The notes beneath the pieces are model-generated. The model saw nothing but the letters and a program-made list of their open reading frames with translations. It did not search any database and had not been told where the DNA came from. A DNA stretch of 64,000 nt from Brassica napus (lineage: Eukaryota > Streptophyta > Magnoliopsida > Brassicales > Brassicaceae): the NCBI RefSeq assembly GCF_020379485.1, contig NC_063444.1:4164652-4228651 (forward strand). The letters run 5' to 3'. The translations under genes and the position numbers were made by a program. This document shows positions 43,327 through 55,094 of this stretch, piece after piece (within the stretch, counting starts at the first letter, position 1; every line of letters starts with the position of its first letter).

Positions 43327-46038
43327 CACTACAAGAAACAGCGGCATACTGAGGGAAAAAATCGTCGATATGTCGTCGGAATAACGATATTCCGACGACA
43401 TACCGACGAAAAAAGTCCTCGGAAATAACTCCTCGGAAATTCATCTTTCCTCGGAAATCCCTCAGAATTTTCCGACGGAATTCTGAGGAAACCCTATTTC
43501 CTCGGAATTTCCGAAGACCACAAGTTCGTCGGAAATTCCTCGGAATATTCCGAGGAAGATGTCGTCGGAATATTCCGAGGGATAAACTTCCTCGGAATAT
43601 TTCCAAAATTTTTTAAAAAAAATTATAAATTTATTTTTTTTAAATTGAAATTCGAAAATATAAAATTAAAATTAAAATAGAAAACATATTTAAAATACAA
43701 AAAATAATAAAATAGTTTTTATAAATAAAAAAATGTTTTATAAATACAAAATTAGTTTTAATAAATATGAAATCATCTTTTTATAAATACAAAATTAGTT
43801 TTTATAAATACAAAAAATAATAAAATAGTGTTTATAAATCAAAAAATGTTTTATAAATACAAAATTAGTTTTATAAATATTTTTATAGATATGAAATCAT
43901 CTTTTTATAAATACAAAATAGTTTTTATAAATACAAAAAATAATAAAATAGTGTTTATAAATCAAAAAAAATATTTTATAAATACAAAATTAATTTCAAA
44001 ATATGAAATCATCTTTTATAAACCTAAAAAACTAATTTATATACAAAGAACAGTTTGTATATTTAAAAATAGTTTTTATAAATAAAAAAATAAAAAAATA
44101 GTGTTTATAAATCAAAAAAATGTTTTATAAATACAAAATTAGTTTTAATAAATATAAATATTTTTATAAATATGAAATCATCTTTTATAAATCCAAAAAT
44201 CGAATTTATATACAAAAAACGTTTTGTAAAATCGAATTTATATAGAAAAAGCGTTTTGTAAATAAAAAAATAATGAACAATTTATAAAAAAAAGTTCTAA
44301 ATCAATTCAACACAACCAAATCACAATTCTAAACCTATTACACAACAAATCACAATCTTACCCAATCACCCTAACAAAAATCTATCAAAAACCTTCTAAA
44401 ATCATCAAATCTACTTAAAAACCTAACAAATAGGACCTAAGAGAGTGGGATAGAGTCCTTACATGATTTGTAAGAGAATGGAAATGATTCGGCGGAGAGA
44501 TCGTCGCGAGAGAAGGTGGAGAACGCCGGAAGGAGAGAGAGATCGCCGGAGAGGAAGAAGAGAGAAATGGGGAAGAAGATGCGTTTCGAGTTTATAAATC
44601 CTTGGGTCCGACGGATATTTTCCGTCGGAATTCCCTCAATATTTTTAATTTCAATTTTCGCGAAATATTTAGCGGCTTGTTTGCCTGGTTAAATGAAATA
44701 TTCCGAGGAAATTCCGACGGCCACTTAAATATCCGTCGGAATTTCCTCGGAATATTTTCATTAATTCGAGGAAAAAGAATATCCTATGCATGTATTTCTA
44801 TTAATTTATATTGTTCCTCGGAATTTCTTCAGAATATTCCGAGGAAATACCGAGGAACTAGTGTTTGGGGTTTCAAAACATCAATTTTTTTTGACGTATT
44901 TCATTTCTTATACAATTGTAATGCATACCATTGAGGATTCTTTGTATAGATGAGCATAAACCATGAAATAACAAATTTCAAAACGAATTGTAAGTATTCC
45001 CTTTACCGTTCATTAAAGTGTATAAGTGTATCTCTTATGTTGTGGGAATTTCGTTCATACAATCGGAAAAGTGTTTATTATAGGGTAAGGAACAAATTTT
45101 TGACTTCATAATGAACGTAAGACACTTAATAAGGGTTATATAGGTGTTATTCAAACCGCAAAACATTGTTTTCGGTTTAAAAACCCTATTTCCTCGGAAT
45201 ATTCCGAGGGAATTCCGAAGAAACCCTTTTCTTCCTCGGAATTCCGTCGAAATATTCCGAGGAAATTCCGATGAATTAGTGTTTGGGGTTTCAAAACGTC
45301 AATTTTTTTTAAACGGATCGATCGATGAATATATGTCCAAAAACGCCTTAGTGATCGATCGATGAGATTATCCCATTCGATCGATCGAGGATATCAAGTG
45401 TTCCTCGGAATTTCCTCGGAATATTCCGAGGAAATTCTGAGGAACTAGTGTTTGGGGTTTCAAAATCTCGAATGTTTTTTTATAAACGGATCGATCGATG
45501 GATTTATGTCAAAAAACGCATCGATCGATCACTAAGATGGACCAAAGCGTAACAATGTGATCGATCGATGAGATTATCCCATCGATCGATCGAGGATATC
45601 AAGTGTTCCTCGGAATTTCTTCGGAATATTCCGAGGAAATTCCGAGGAACTAGTGTTTAGGGTTTCAAAATCTCGAATGTTTTTTTATAAACGGATCGAT
45701 CGATGGATTTATGTCCAAAAACGCATCGATCGATCACTAAGATGGACCAAAGCGTAACAATGTGATCGATCGATGGGTATATGTCCAAAAACGCATCGAT
45801 CGATCACTAGTTCGTCGGAATTTCCTCGGAATTTTGTAAAATCCCTATAATATTTCCTCGGAATTCATCGGTTTTTTCCGAGGAACACATTTTTCCTCGG
45901 AATTTCCTCGGAATATTCTGACGGATTGATATTTCCTCGGAATTCCGTCGGTATATTCCGAGGAAATTCTTCGGGAAATTCCGAGGATTTCATTTTCCGT
46001 CGGAATGTCCGTCAGAATACCTTTGTTTTCTTGTAGTG
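43327..46038. mobile_element. non-autonomous CACTA transposon
   Basis: Ends CACTACAAGAAACAG (left) and, on the minus strand, CACTACAAGAAAACAAAGG (right), flanked by CTT on both sides (43324-43326 and 46039-46041), the 3-bp duplication of CACTA elements. Subterminal regions are packed with CTCGGAATATTCCGAG and CGTCGGAAT motifs in both orientations, likely transposase-binding repeats. The middle (43610-44300) is a degenerate array of TTTATAAATACAAAAT-like units. No transposase is encoded, so it needs an autonomous relative, and the CACTA element at 57971 shares the 12-bp terminus. Confidence 0.92.
45230..45830. repeat. tandem ~200-bp units with GATCGATCGATG motifs
   Basis: Three partial units, each with a TCCTCGGAATTT block, GGAACTAGTGTTTGGGGTTTC (with variants), ACGGATCGATCGATG, then GTCCAAAAACGC and further GATCGATCGA palindromes. 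Units start near 45230, 45400 and 45605; the second and third are nearly identical. They lie inside the right part of the CACTA element. Confidence 0.8.
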
Positions 46039-46041
46039 CTT

Positions 46042-47670
46042 GTTCTAAGTAAAAGACGACGAATCTAGCATCATTAGTATGCAAGCAAAATGTAGCTCAC
46101 ACAAGAATATATTTAAGATAATAATTTAGCTACCCTTTTGAATTTGTTGTCTAAGGAATGAATTAGAGCAAACAAATGAAATGGTTTAGCTTTATGGACC
46201 TAGGGCAAAAAACAAAATACCACGAAGAAATTATGATAAGACGAATAATCTACTTTTCCTCAATCCTGTATGAGTCCAGTCAGATGGTAAATCCATCAAA
46301 TAAAACAAGGTAGCAATGCATAAAACTAATTGCTAAAATCTATTATGGGCTATTTAAGTCCTGCGCGCAGCTCACCATATAAGATCATTTAATTGAGTTC
46401 ATTAGTCAGTTGTTAGCAGAGTTCAATTCCATTCTCTAGCATCTTATCCGTATTCTTTCCAATTTGTTAATATGCTCCTGAAACAAAACAGGAGACAACA
46501 ATTTAAAGAGCATGACACACACTTTTCGATTGACACATTCGACATGAACCAAGTTCTTAACAAAAAAATGCAAAGAAGAAATCTACTAATACCTCAGAAT
46601 TGTTCTCTATATTTATATCATATCCAAATATGCAACAAACAATAATCAGAATCCATAGCTTTAGGTGCTGATGCAGCAAAAGGAGAACAACGTAGCCTAA
46701 CACATCAGATGGTGCATCACACATCATACCAGCGACATGGTTGATTAATTCCGCCTCTGCATTTCAATCCCTCACTATGAAAACATGATACTCTCAAATA
46801 AAACAAGATATAATTAGAATCATTCAGATGGTTTATGAACAGAATCATCTCTCTATCCCATTGACAGAATCTGACGTTTAAGGATTATTTGAACTCATTG
46901 ATTGAATTACTTCAGGAACATATCTGAAATATAAGCCAATGAAGATCAGCAAAAACAACACAGTCAACACGGTAGCCTAAGCCAACACAAGTACATGAAA
47001 TTTCTAACGTCTGCCTTATATATAGATCATATTATATATGCATGACTATCCAGGCTCAGAAAAAGAAGCTAGAGATAACACTTGATGTACAGGGAAAAGC
47101 TATGCTTCTCCCTCGTTATCAGTTTTCAACTTTATTTGCTGATCTCAAGGAGAAGCACTTAAGACACTAGAATAGGCTATTAAGTAGATTTACAATTAGA
47201 TTTCATCACACACAACACAAGGTATTTTGATAAGAATTGTGAATATGATTACAGTAAACCCGGCTACATATTCATGGAAACAAAACACACCACTGCTTCT
47301 TAAAACCCATTACTATAGTGCATTTTGTAACTAGACGAAATAATTGCAAAACTATGTATACAAATACAAAAACCTTTTCCGATACAGAACAATCTTGCAC
47401 AACAAAGCTAAAGATCAAACCAGCGGGCATGAACATTTGATGAGAAATAGTCAATCAAGCAACATAAGATCAATCATTTCGGAAGATAAAAACATAGCCG
47501 TAACATTGTCATCTCCACAATTATCTAAAATTCAACTATCGATTTCAAGGTGAAGCACATTAGACACCAGTACCGGTACACCAATTTAACAATTTGTTTC
47601 ATCAAACCCGACCAAACAGACTCTTTTTTTACTTTAGTGGTTGACACAAAATTAGCAAAATGCCCTCAAA
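46042..47670. other. intergenic
   Basis: 1.6 kb of AT-rich DNA downstream of MIR156B on its strand. Parts could belong to a long, spliced primary transcript of MIR156B; I see no direct sign of this. No coding gene recognised. Confidence 0.35.
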
Positions 47671-47938
47671 AGCATCTCCAATGTAAAACTCCATTTTTTC
47701 TTTCAAAATGGAGTAAAAGTGAAAATGGAGTAAAATTGCTCCAATCCTACTCCATTTCCCACTCCATTATGAAGTGAAGAACAAACAAAAAATAAACTAC
47801 TCCATTTATGGAGTAAATTTCATTATGGAGTAAATTTCATTATGGAGTGAGATATGGAGTTGGGTTGGAGCATTCTTTACTCCATATCCACTTTTACTCT
47901 ATTTTAGAGGAAAAAACGGAGTTGGGATGGAGATGCCC
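47671..47938. mobile_element. Tourist-like MITE rich in ACTCCAT
   Basis: Ends AGCATCTCCAATGTAAAACT and, on the minus strand, GGGCATCTCCATCCCAACTC form imperfect inverted repeats. The inside is made of ACTCCATTTT / AAATGGAGT in both orientations. The GGGCATCTCCA terminus is typical of PIF/Harbinger-derived MITEs. The target duplication is not clear. Confidence 0.7.
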
Positions 47939-49290
47939 TAAAGCCAATATTTTGGAGAAGAAGAAAAACACCATCTCATTCCTTTGCTTAGTAATAATCA
48001 AAGCAATCTACACAAAATGCAAAACTAGGCATCCAATATCTAAGCGCTTGATAACTTGATTTTGATAAAAATACCATTAAAAGACAAAATAAGCTACGGC
48101 AACACAACAAAAGATGAAATCAAGAAGAATAAACATAAGATGAAATGTAGTAACGTTCAGAAACTTTCATAAGATTAACAATTTAAGTCAAAAATAACAG
48201 TTTGATCCTCCTTTAGCAGCAGAAGATAAATAATTTTCAGTATAGAATAACATATAACTTCCCTTTGTACCACATAAGATAGCGATTTCAATAGAAAACA
48301 ACATTTTGGCTTGGTAAGAAACTGAAAACCAAGCAAAGAAATCGAATTCCTAGCAAATTTAGAAGCAAAAATTTCAAGAACAAAGGATATATAATAGAAA
48401 AGCTTTAGGTATAGGGTTCAACCTTTTTGTTTTGGATCACAACTTGCACTTGCAGAGTAGTCAATTTAAGCGAATCTCCTTCACCTACTGCTGGATCACA
48501 TACCAAGATGGACTTCAATACACTAATTAATAAAAGCATTAATCCGTACAAACCTAACACCAAAAAGGAAATTATAGAGGAAATACTTTTTAAGAACAAA
48601 CAGCTACATTCAGTGCTTCATTACCAACTTACTCATTAGAAAATTTCCCATTCCTATTGAAACGGCACAAAACTAGTGTGTACACATGAAATAGAACTGA
48701 AAAGAGATCACTAAAATTCCATCATTTGTGGCTTTTGGTGAAACCTGAAAGCCACATCTGGCTTCTAAAAACTGAAAAGAAATAAAATATAAGGAGAAAA
48801 CAGTTGCATCATTAGAGAATTTCAACATGCAGAAACTTTAACAAACCAAAAAGGAAACAAACACAGACTGCAACACAAAAATTAAAGAAAAAGAGACAAT
48901 CAATAAATAGTTAATTAATCCTTGAGAAGAATGTGTACCGGTGGAGGGTTCAGGATCATCAAAACTCGCGCATTTCCTAGATCCACTAAAAGAAAACAAA
49001 CATATATACTAGTAATATCTAGCACATTTAAAAGTTTTATCTCTATGATAAACCCAAAAATATAAAAATCTGAGCTTTTCTCCACCAAATTGCTTGAGAA
49101 CAAACATTCTTAAGCGTATGCAAGCACCCATTTCAACATCAATACAAAAAGAAATAGGAAAAACATGCAATATCTACACATAACGAAATGATAAATTGAT
49201 GATGAAAGGGCATCGGTCTTATCCACATCACTAGCCAAGTGAACAACAAAAGAGATGATAAGAAGGTAAGTGGTATGTAGATGATAGGAG
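47939..49290. other. 3' flank of MIR156B
   Basis: 1.35 kb, AT-rich, on the downstream side of the miR156 hairpin. Possible primary-transcript exons or introns; nothing firm. Confidence 0.3.
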
Positions 49291-49291
49291 G

Positions 49292-49470
49292 TTCAACAAA
49301 TTTCAGAGAGAGAAGAAAGAGAGAGAGAAAGCGAGAAGTCAGGCAACTGACAGAAAGAGCCGTGAGCACGCACACGCAAAGTTATGGAGACATAACAGTG
49401 CCTGCATGTGCTCACTCTCTTCTGTCAGTTTTTCTCTGTTGCATTTCTACAATCACCTCCTTCTCTGTCT
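49292..49470 (-). ncRNA. MIR156B: MIR156B precursor hairpin
   Basis: On the minus strand the sequence of mature miR156, TGACAGAAGAGAGTGAGCAC, lies at 49427-49408. Its star GCTCACGGCTCTTTCTGTCAG at 49367-49347 pairs with it across a loop containing GCAGGCACTGTTATG and CATAACTTTGCGTGTGC. The lower stem continues outward: GCAACAGAG at about 49439-49431 faces TTGCCTGACTTCTCG. miR156 guides cleavage and repression of SPL transcription factor mRNAs and sets the juvenile-to-adult transition. The loop sequence is the one I remember for Arabidopsis MIR156B (At4g30972), which sits next to LRL2 there, matching this order. Precursor ends are approximate. Confidence 0.95.
49408..49427 (-). ncRNA. MIR156B: mature miR156 (5p)
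   Basis: Exact 20-nt match to canonical plant miR156 on the 5' arm of the minus-strand hairpin. The star strand at 49347-49367 leaves the usual two-base 3' overhang. Confidence 0.95.
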
Positions 49471-49673
49471 TTTTACAGCTTAATTCAATAAACCCACTTG
49501 GATTTTCTGTGCAAGTGGACTCAAACCCTCTTAATTCGCCCTCCCCATTCTCACAGATCTCTATAAACCCTAATGGTTTACACGAAAGAGCTCTGAATTC
49601 AATCGTCTTTTGATTATCAGAGATCTTGCTGTTTGATGAGTATTGATGTTTGCCTGTAATGGCTACACAGTCG

Positions 49674-49730
49674 GTATATAAAGAGAGTAAAGACGAAAGG
49701 AGAGATAGAGAGAGAGAGAGAGAAAGGGTT
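49674..49730 (-). promoter_or_regulatory. possible MIR156B promoter core
   Basis: A minus-strand TTTATATA (49681-49674) lies about 205 bp upstream of the hairpin, with a GA-dinucleotide tract at 49706-49726 beyond it. This is a plausible TATA box and GAGA element for the primary transcript. Placement is by sequence only. Confidence 0.4.
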
Positions 49731-52500
49731 CCAAGACAGCGGAGATTGTGGTTTTTCTTTTACTTTTTTTTTTTTTTCGGGTACAATCTTTGGTAAGAGT
49801 TTTAGAGGGTTTCAGACACCTGTTCTAAAGTTATTGGATAATAGAGCCACCTGGTGGGTCAAATCTCTAAACAGATTGGGGTCTTCATTTAAACCGGCTT
49901 TTCCAAAGGTGGCGCGTTAGGAACACAGCCGGCGAAAAAGTCATATGTGTGACACTATTTTGTCCAATGAATTCTTCTGTCAGACCTAACTTTACCTGTT
50001 TCTATTAATTTGATGAATTCAGCCTTTCATTCTATAAGTATATTGAAGAGACCTAATTTGTTATTAAAAGTTGTTTCGGTGAATATTTGGTTAAGAGTTT
50101 ACATTCATTTTATTCGTATTGGGCCTATTGGCCATTATGAGAAAGCGTTAACACTTTCTAAAACTGAAACTGTTCAAGCTAATGTTTTGCACATTATGTT
50201 AAACTATTTTTTTGTCAAAATTTATGTTAAACTATTTAATTGTTCGATTCATCAGAACGCTATTCAACCTAAAAATCGTTTAGCTTCCTTATTACAACAA
50301 CCATTAAGTCAAAAAGCAATTTCAATCATGTGTGGACTGTCGAGAACCTTTCAAGAAGTAGAGTTTCCGGGGAACTAAGCCCTGCGTATGAGGTATGACA
50401 GAACAGTAGAAAAATTCAAGATAAATCTTAGTAAACTATTTTTAAGTTTTGGAAATGCAATCCAAAGCCTTTTTTATACAAAAGCTTAGACAAATTGTTC
50501 ATCGATCTGAGAAAATCTGAATTATTATTACAAATGAACAATTCCATTCCTGTATAAATATTTCAAAATTAAATCTGCATATTCATTTCACATAGTAAAA
50601 GAAGAAAAATATGTGCTCTCAAACTGAGAAAAACAACTCTATGGATAGAGTTTCACACGATTCTCATTCAATTTACAAAGCTTTTTTACCCGAACCTTAG
50701 GCTTTAAATATCAGACAACCGACAAATCCAACTATTTGCTTGATTGGTAATTACTAATTATATACAGTTAAAAGATGAATTTGCTTGAAAAATTATAATT
50801 TGGCTACCATTTTTTAAAATACTTTTAATCAAAAATATCACAGCATTTTAAATTTAAGATTTAATGATTATTGTTTAGGATTTAGTACTTAAAAGGTATA
50901 ATTATGTTTATAAACTTCTCTAAGTAATTATTAAATATTTATAAATGATTTAAGAGGATTATTTTTTCTATCGTAAATTTAGTTAATGGTTAAGTAATTA
51001 TTAAATTTACCATTTAAAAGAAATTAGTTAGTGGTTATAAATCACAACCATCGTAAGATCGATTAAAACGTCAAAGAGAGACTTCAAGTAGAAAATTTTA
51101 ATTTTATCATAATTTTGATATTATTTTAACTTTTTTAATGATAGCTATTTTCTGAAGGGTTTATTTATCAAATAGCCAGAAAAAAATAAATTTTAAGAGA
51201 AAGAGAATAAAGAGAGATAGAAATAGAAAGTATGAAAGATGGAGAGTTTTAGTTAATTAGTGAATTTGTAATTTTTTGTGTATATATGACCTAATTTTTT
51301 TCGTAAATGACTTTTCGAATATACATTATCTTTAGTCACGTATGAGTATTGAAAAATATTTCTTTAATTTGGCTAAAATAAAATTAAGTTCTATGATATA
51401 CAAAAGAAATGGAGGATACTATTTCATGGGAAAATACGAATTGAGGATATAGAAAAAAAATCTAGTAAAATATAAAAACCGCCCGCATAATTCAGCTTAG
51501 CCAATAGTTTGATGAGAAGCTAGACAAATTATCTGTAAATATTTTTGATTGAGTTTACCATTGACTTCGATAGGTTTATCAACTAGCGACCATCTTTGTT
51601 TTAATTATTGACAGAAAACACCAAAAAGTTACAGAATGACATAATGTGAATTACACAAAGCTCAGACACATGTATTTTAAAAGTTTTGTTCTTTCTTAAT
51701 TGGGTCAGGTTTCAAATTTCCTTTTAGATGCTATTCATGATGAGTCGCTCTTATCGTCTATTAATATATTCATTATCGTGGTCAATAATTACGTCAGATA
51801 AACTGATGCTAGTGAAAAAACACTTCCACTAACTCAGAATTAAAAAAATAATATTTTAAACTGAAATTATTAATGGCATTGGTACATTGTACCTAGCTAC
51901 TGAATTGGCTTGAGAGATGACTGACGATAAATAGTAAGATATCTCAGTCTTATCAGATCCTCTTGTCTTGCTCCTATTCAACTTTTAGATCCCTATTTCG
52001 GTATTTTCCTTCTATATTATTGATATGTTTTGGACAACCAATCTGATTAGTAAATGATAGAATTGTGAGCGAGTATAAAAATACATATTTGCAATTACAT
52101 CTATCAATATTCAATACAATCATTATGCAAGATTAATAAGCAATAAATTACAGTATTTTACGACTATTCAACACTGTTTTTCCTTCATGTTTCGATAAAA
52201 ATTTAACGAATAGCAGGACCGTCGTAAGAATTAAGAAAATGTATATATAGAGTAAAATTTAATCATAAGTGCAAATGTCTAGTGAATGTATCTTCCCTTT
52301 CCAACTAGTCATTTTTTCTTTTCATTTCTAAATTTCTTATAGAATTTCTTTTCATATTTAGGAAGATTAGGCCACTAGATAAATATATTTATTATATTAA
52401 AATTATTATAATGTTGTAACGTGTTTTATTAACTGTATGTGTTGCCTAGGAACTTGGTTCAACATTTGTTAACAATCAGTATACTGCCCATGCATGTGTT
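49731..52500. other. AT-rich intergenic, MIR156B upstream
   Basis: 2.8 kb. An open frame of 122 codons at 50010-50378 (+) has no recognisable motif. No RNA gene or clear transposon ends. The MIR156B upstream control region must lie in its first part. Confidence 0.35.
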
Positions 52501-53420
52501 ATTAGGATGTATTACTCCCTATTTTATTTTAAAATAGTGCAACACTAAAATGGAATAAAATTTTATTCTAATGTATCACTCCATTTTTACTCCTAAATAA
52601 TATATTTTATTAATAATTGTTAATAATATTTTATATTTATAATAATTTATTAATTAACCCAACTATTTTATGTTTACAAAAATTTCTTAAAATATAATTT
52701 ATTTAAATTAAACATTTATTATTAAAAAGTACAAGAATCATAAAAATAAAATAAAAGCAGTATATAAATTGGTTTAATAATGGCATTAGAAATTTTTTTT
52801 CTCACAAATGATCAATTAACGCATTTCGTAATGAAACATAAGCTTCTTTATCTTTGATATTCTTAAATGGAACAAGAAAATTTTGAAACGGACATTTTCA
52901 TCTTCTGCAATTTCAATATCTGGAGGTGGAATTTCTCTTCCAAGTTCAGTTGGTGCGTCGAATTCGCGCTCTACCTCAATTATCATGTTATGTAAAATTA
53001 TACATGTAGTCATGATGTTATATAACACATTTTTTTTCCAAAACCGAACAAGTCTTTTCACAATAGTGAAACGCAACTATAGATCCTTTTATGTTATTTT
53101 TATTTTATACTATTATTATTTTTAATTATATTATATATTTTTATGTAAAATTATTAAATAATGAAATGTCTCATTTATTTACTTTATTGTGTCATTTTAA
53201 AATATTATTTAAGTAAAAGATAAAAACATTAAAAATTTAAAAGACATTTCACAAATAAAAAAGTTACACCAAAACAGAGTAATGGGTAAAGATTACTCCA
53301 TAAATAGAATAATCTTAGCCATTATTCTATTTGGGATTGAAAATGGAATAGGAGAAAATTTTACTCCCAAATGATGTTTAGAATAGAAAATGAAGTAGAA
53401 CCGGAGATGTTCTTGTAACT
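52500..53420 (-). mobile_element. decayed PIF/Harbinger element
   Basis: Contains a transposase fragment (next entry). The right end reads, on the minus strand, AAGAACATCTCCGGTTCTAC, close to the ARGAGCATCTCCAAT termini of Brassica Harbinger elements. The left end is probably near 52505 (GTATTACTCCC). Flanks such as ACTCCATTTTTACTCC match the style of Tourist MITEs in this window. Most of the transposase and any Myb-like partner gene are missing. Confidence 0.55.
52816..53076 (-). pseudogene. Harbinger transposase C-terminal fragment
   Basis: Shows RFWKKNVLYNIMTTCIILHN followed by MIIEVEREFDAP, the well-conserved tail of plant PIF/Harbinger DDE transposases, normally beginning RFAIV(R/K)GPARFW. 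The frame then shifts; a related KDKEAYVSLRNALIDHL tail is visible in another frame up to about 52803. No catalytic residues remain. Confidence 0.8.
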
Positions 53421-54690
53421 ATCACTTGTTTTTAGTCAAACATTTTTAACAATCAGTATATTGTCCTCCGTATAATACTAATGACACCACACAAAACACT
53501 TTTCAACATCGCAGGGACTATAACAGCGTTTCCTCTGTTCGGAATGTAGAGTACTTAAAATTAAAACATTGGAAATCAAAAACTACACCATCAAATCAGG
53601 TGACAAATTTTGTACTAACCACTGCTTAAAATATAGATTTCGATAACCAAGCTTAATTAATCATTTTGTCAAATATTAATCATTTTGTCGACTTGAAACA
53701 ATAATCCTATAGTAAGCCGAGTACATAGTACAATACTGCAGACTTGTGGTTAACTTTGCAAATTTTATAAATATCTGATTTGATCAATAGCCATATATTA
53801 AGGGAGAACTGCAAATCAAAAACATTATAGTTCTTTCATACTCTTTCATACTCTAAATTAAATAAAATAACGTTAGAAATAAAGACCATTTAAAAAAAAT
53901 GTTTTAAAATAACAAGTGTTAAGTAAGAAATGGCTTTTTATTTTTTAAACATTTTAATAAGATAATTTAAGTTAGCACAAATTAACATTGATTAAAAGAA
54001 TTAGATGTTTAGATTTCTAACTCTAGATAAATATTTTAGAGTATTTGCACTCTCAACACAAACATTATATTGTATTTAGCTATATACACATTTAGATTCT
54101 TCCTCCACATATTTCTAAGTTACAATAACGTTTCTGTCCTTATTACCTACATTATGTACTTAGCTGAATACACTAAAGTATTTTGGTTGAGAATCTCAAT
54201 ACTCTATTACTTACTCTTCTTTGTTTGTCATCTCTCTCCTCTCGTCTCCTAATTTTTTTTTAATCTTCATTTTCCTGCAAATCTGAAATCTCCAGTATCT
54301 CCACCATCGATTCATCATCATCATCATCATCTCACATTCCTCTGTGCCACTTCCTATCTCCGTTTCTTTTTTCATCTGATCCAATCACTTTTTTATTCTT
54401 TCAAGATTTTTCTTTAAGTTCAAACTCCAAATCATCATCCACACGGGAGGACATGCCTCCTCTCCCGTCTGAATTTTGCATTCAATTTTATTTTCAGTTT
54501 TTTACAATTTATGTCTTAATTAACCGATTCTTGGTAGGTGGATTCCGGCGCATATATAACTCCACCTCTCCTCTTTTATGTTCGCTTGTCCAGTGAACAT
54601 AAATGTTCAGCGTTGATTTTTCTTATTTCGAAACCCAAACTCCTTGTTCGAGCACTTATATAATGGAAACTGGTCTTTGAGCAGAGCAAT
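53421..54690. other. AT-rich intergenic
   Basis: 1.3 kb, no gene. A CAT trinucleotide run near 54313-54333 is the only notable repeat. Confidence 0.35.
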
Positions 54691-54693
54691 TAT

Positions 54694-55087
54694 AAAGTGG
54701 TTACATAATTTAATAAAGGTCATATATTACATTAATGGGTACAAGAAAGTTTGACAAACCAAAATAATGTAGCACCTCGCTAAACTCACCTGTAACTGTT
54801 TTATGAAAACAGATTACATCCTTGAAATTGTTCATATATGGTTACAAGAAATTTTAGCCACAAAACCTCCCCAAAACAGGCTAAACTTTTATGTAACCGA
54901 CAAATTTGAAAAATGGTTACATAATTCATTGAAGGTTATATATTACATTAACGGTTACAAAAGTTTTTGACAAACCAAAATAATCTGATACCTCGCTAAA
55001 CTTTTAGGTAACTGTTTTCAGAAAACATTTTACATTCTTGAAAGTGTTCATATACGGTTACAAGAAAGTTTGGCCATAAACCTACCT
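54694..55087 (+). repeat. two tandem ~216-bp units
   Basis: Unit 1 (54694-54870) and unit 2 (54910-55087) share TGGTTACATAATT, ATATTACATTAA, TTTGACAAACCAAAATAAT, CACCTCGCTAAAC-like and TTCATATA(T/C)GGTTACAAGAAA blocks in the same order. They differ at many sites, so the duplication is old. The array ends where the Athila-like LTR starts. Confidence 0.8.
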
Positions 55088-55094
55088 ACACAAG

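Noticed and set aside
43828..44085. Plus-strand frame in the CACTA middle
   Set aside because: Translation of a TTTATAAATACAAAA-type repeat, with low-complexity Phe/Lys/Ile content.
45230..45830. Regular repeats as a CRISPR-like array
   Set aside because: Units are near-identical throughout with no unique spacers, the genome is a plant, and the block is inside a CACTA transposon.
49281..49613. Plus-strand 110-codon frame over MIR156B
   Set aside because: Antisense to the microRNA hairpin, with no protein motif; its openness is explained by GA- and CT-rich sequence.
50010..50378. 122-codon plus-strand frame
   Set aside because: No recognisable domain and AT-driven composition, in a region without splice or promoter support.
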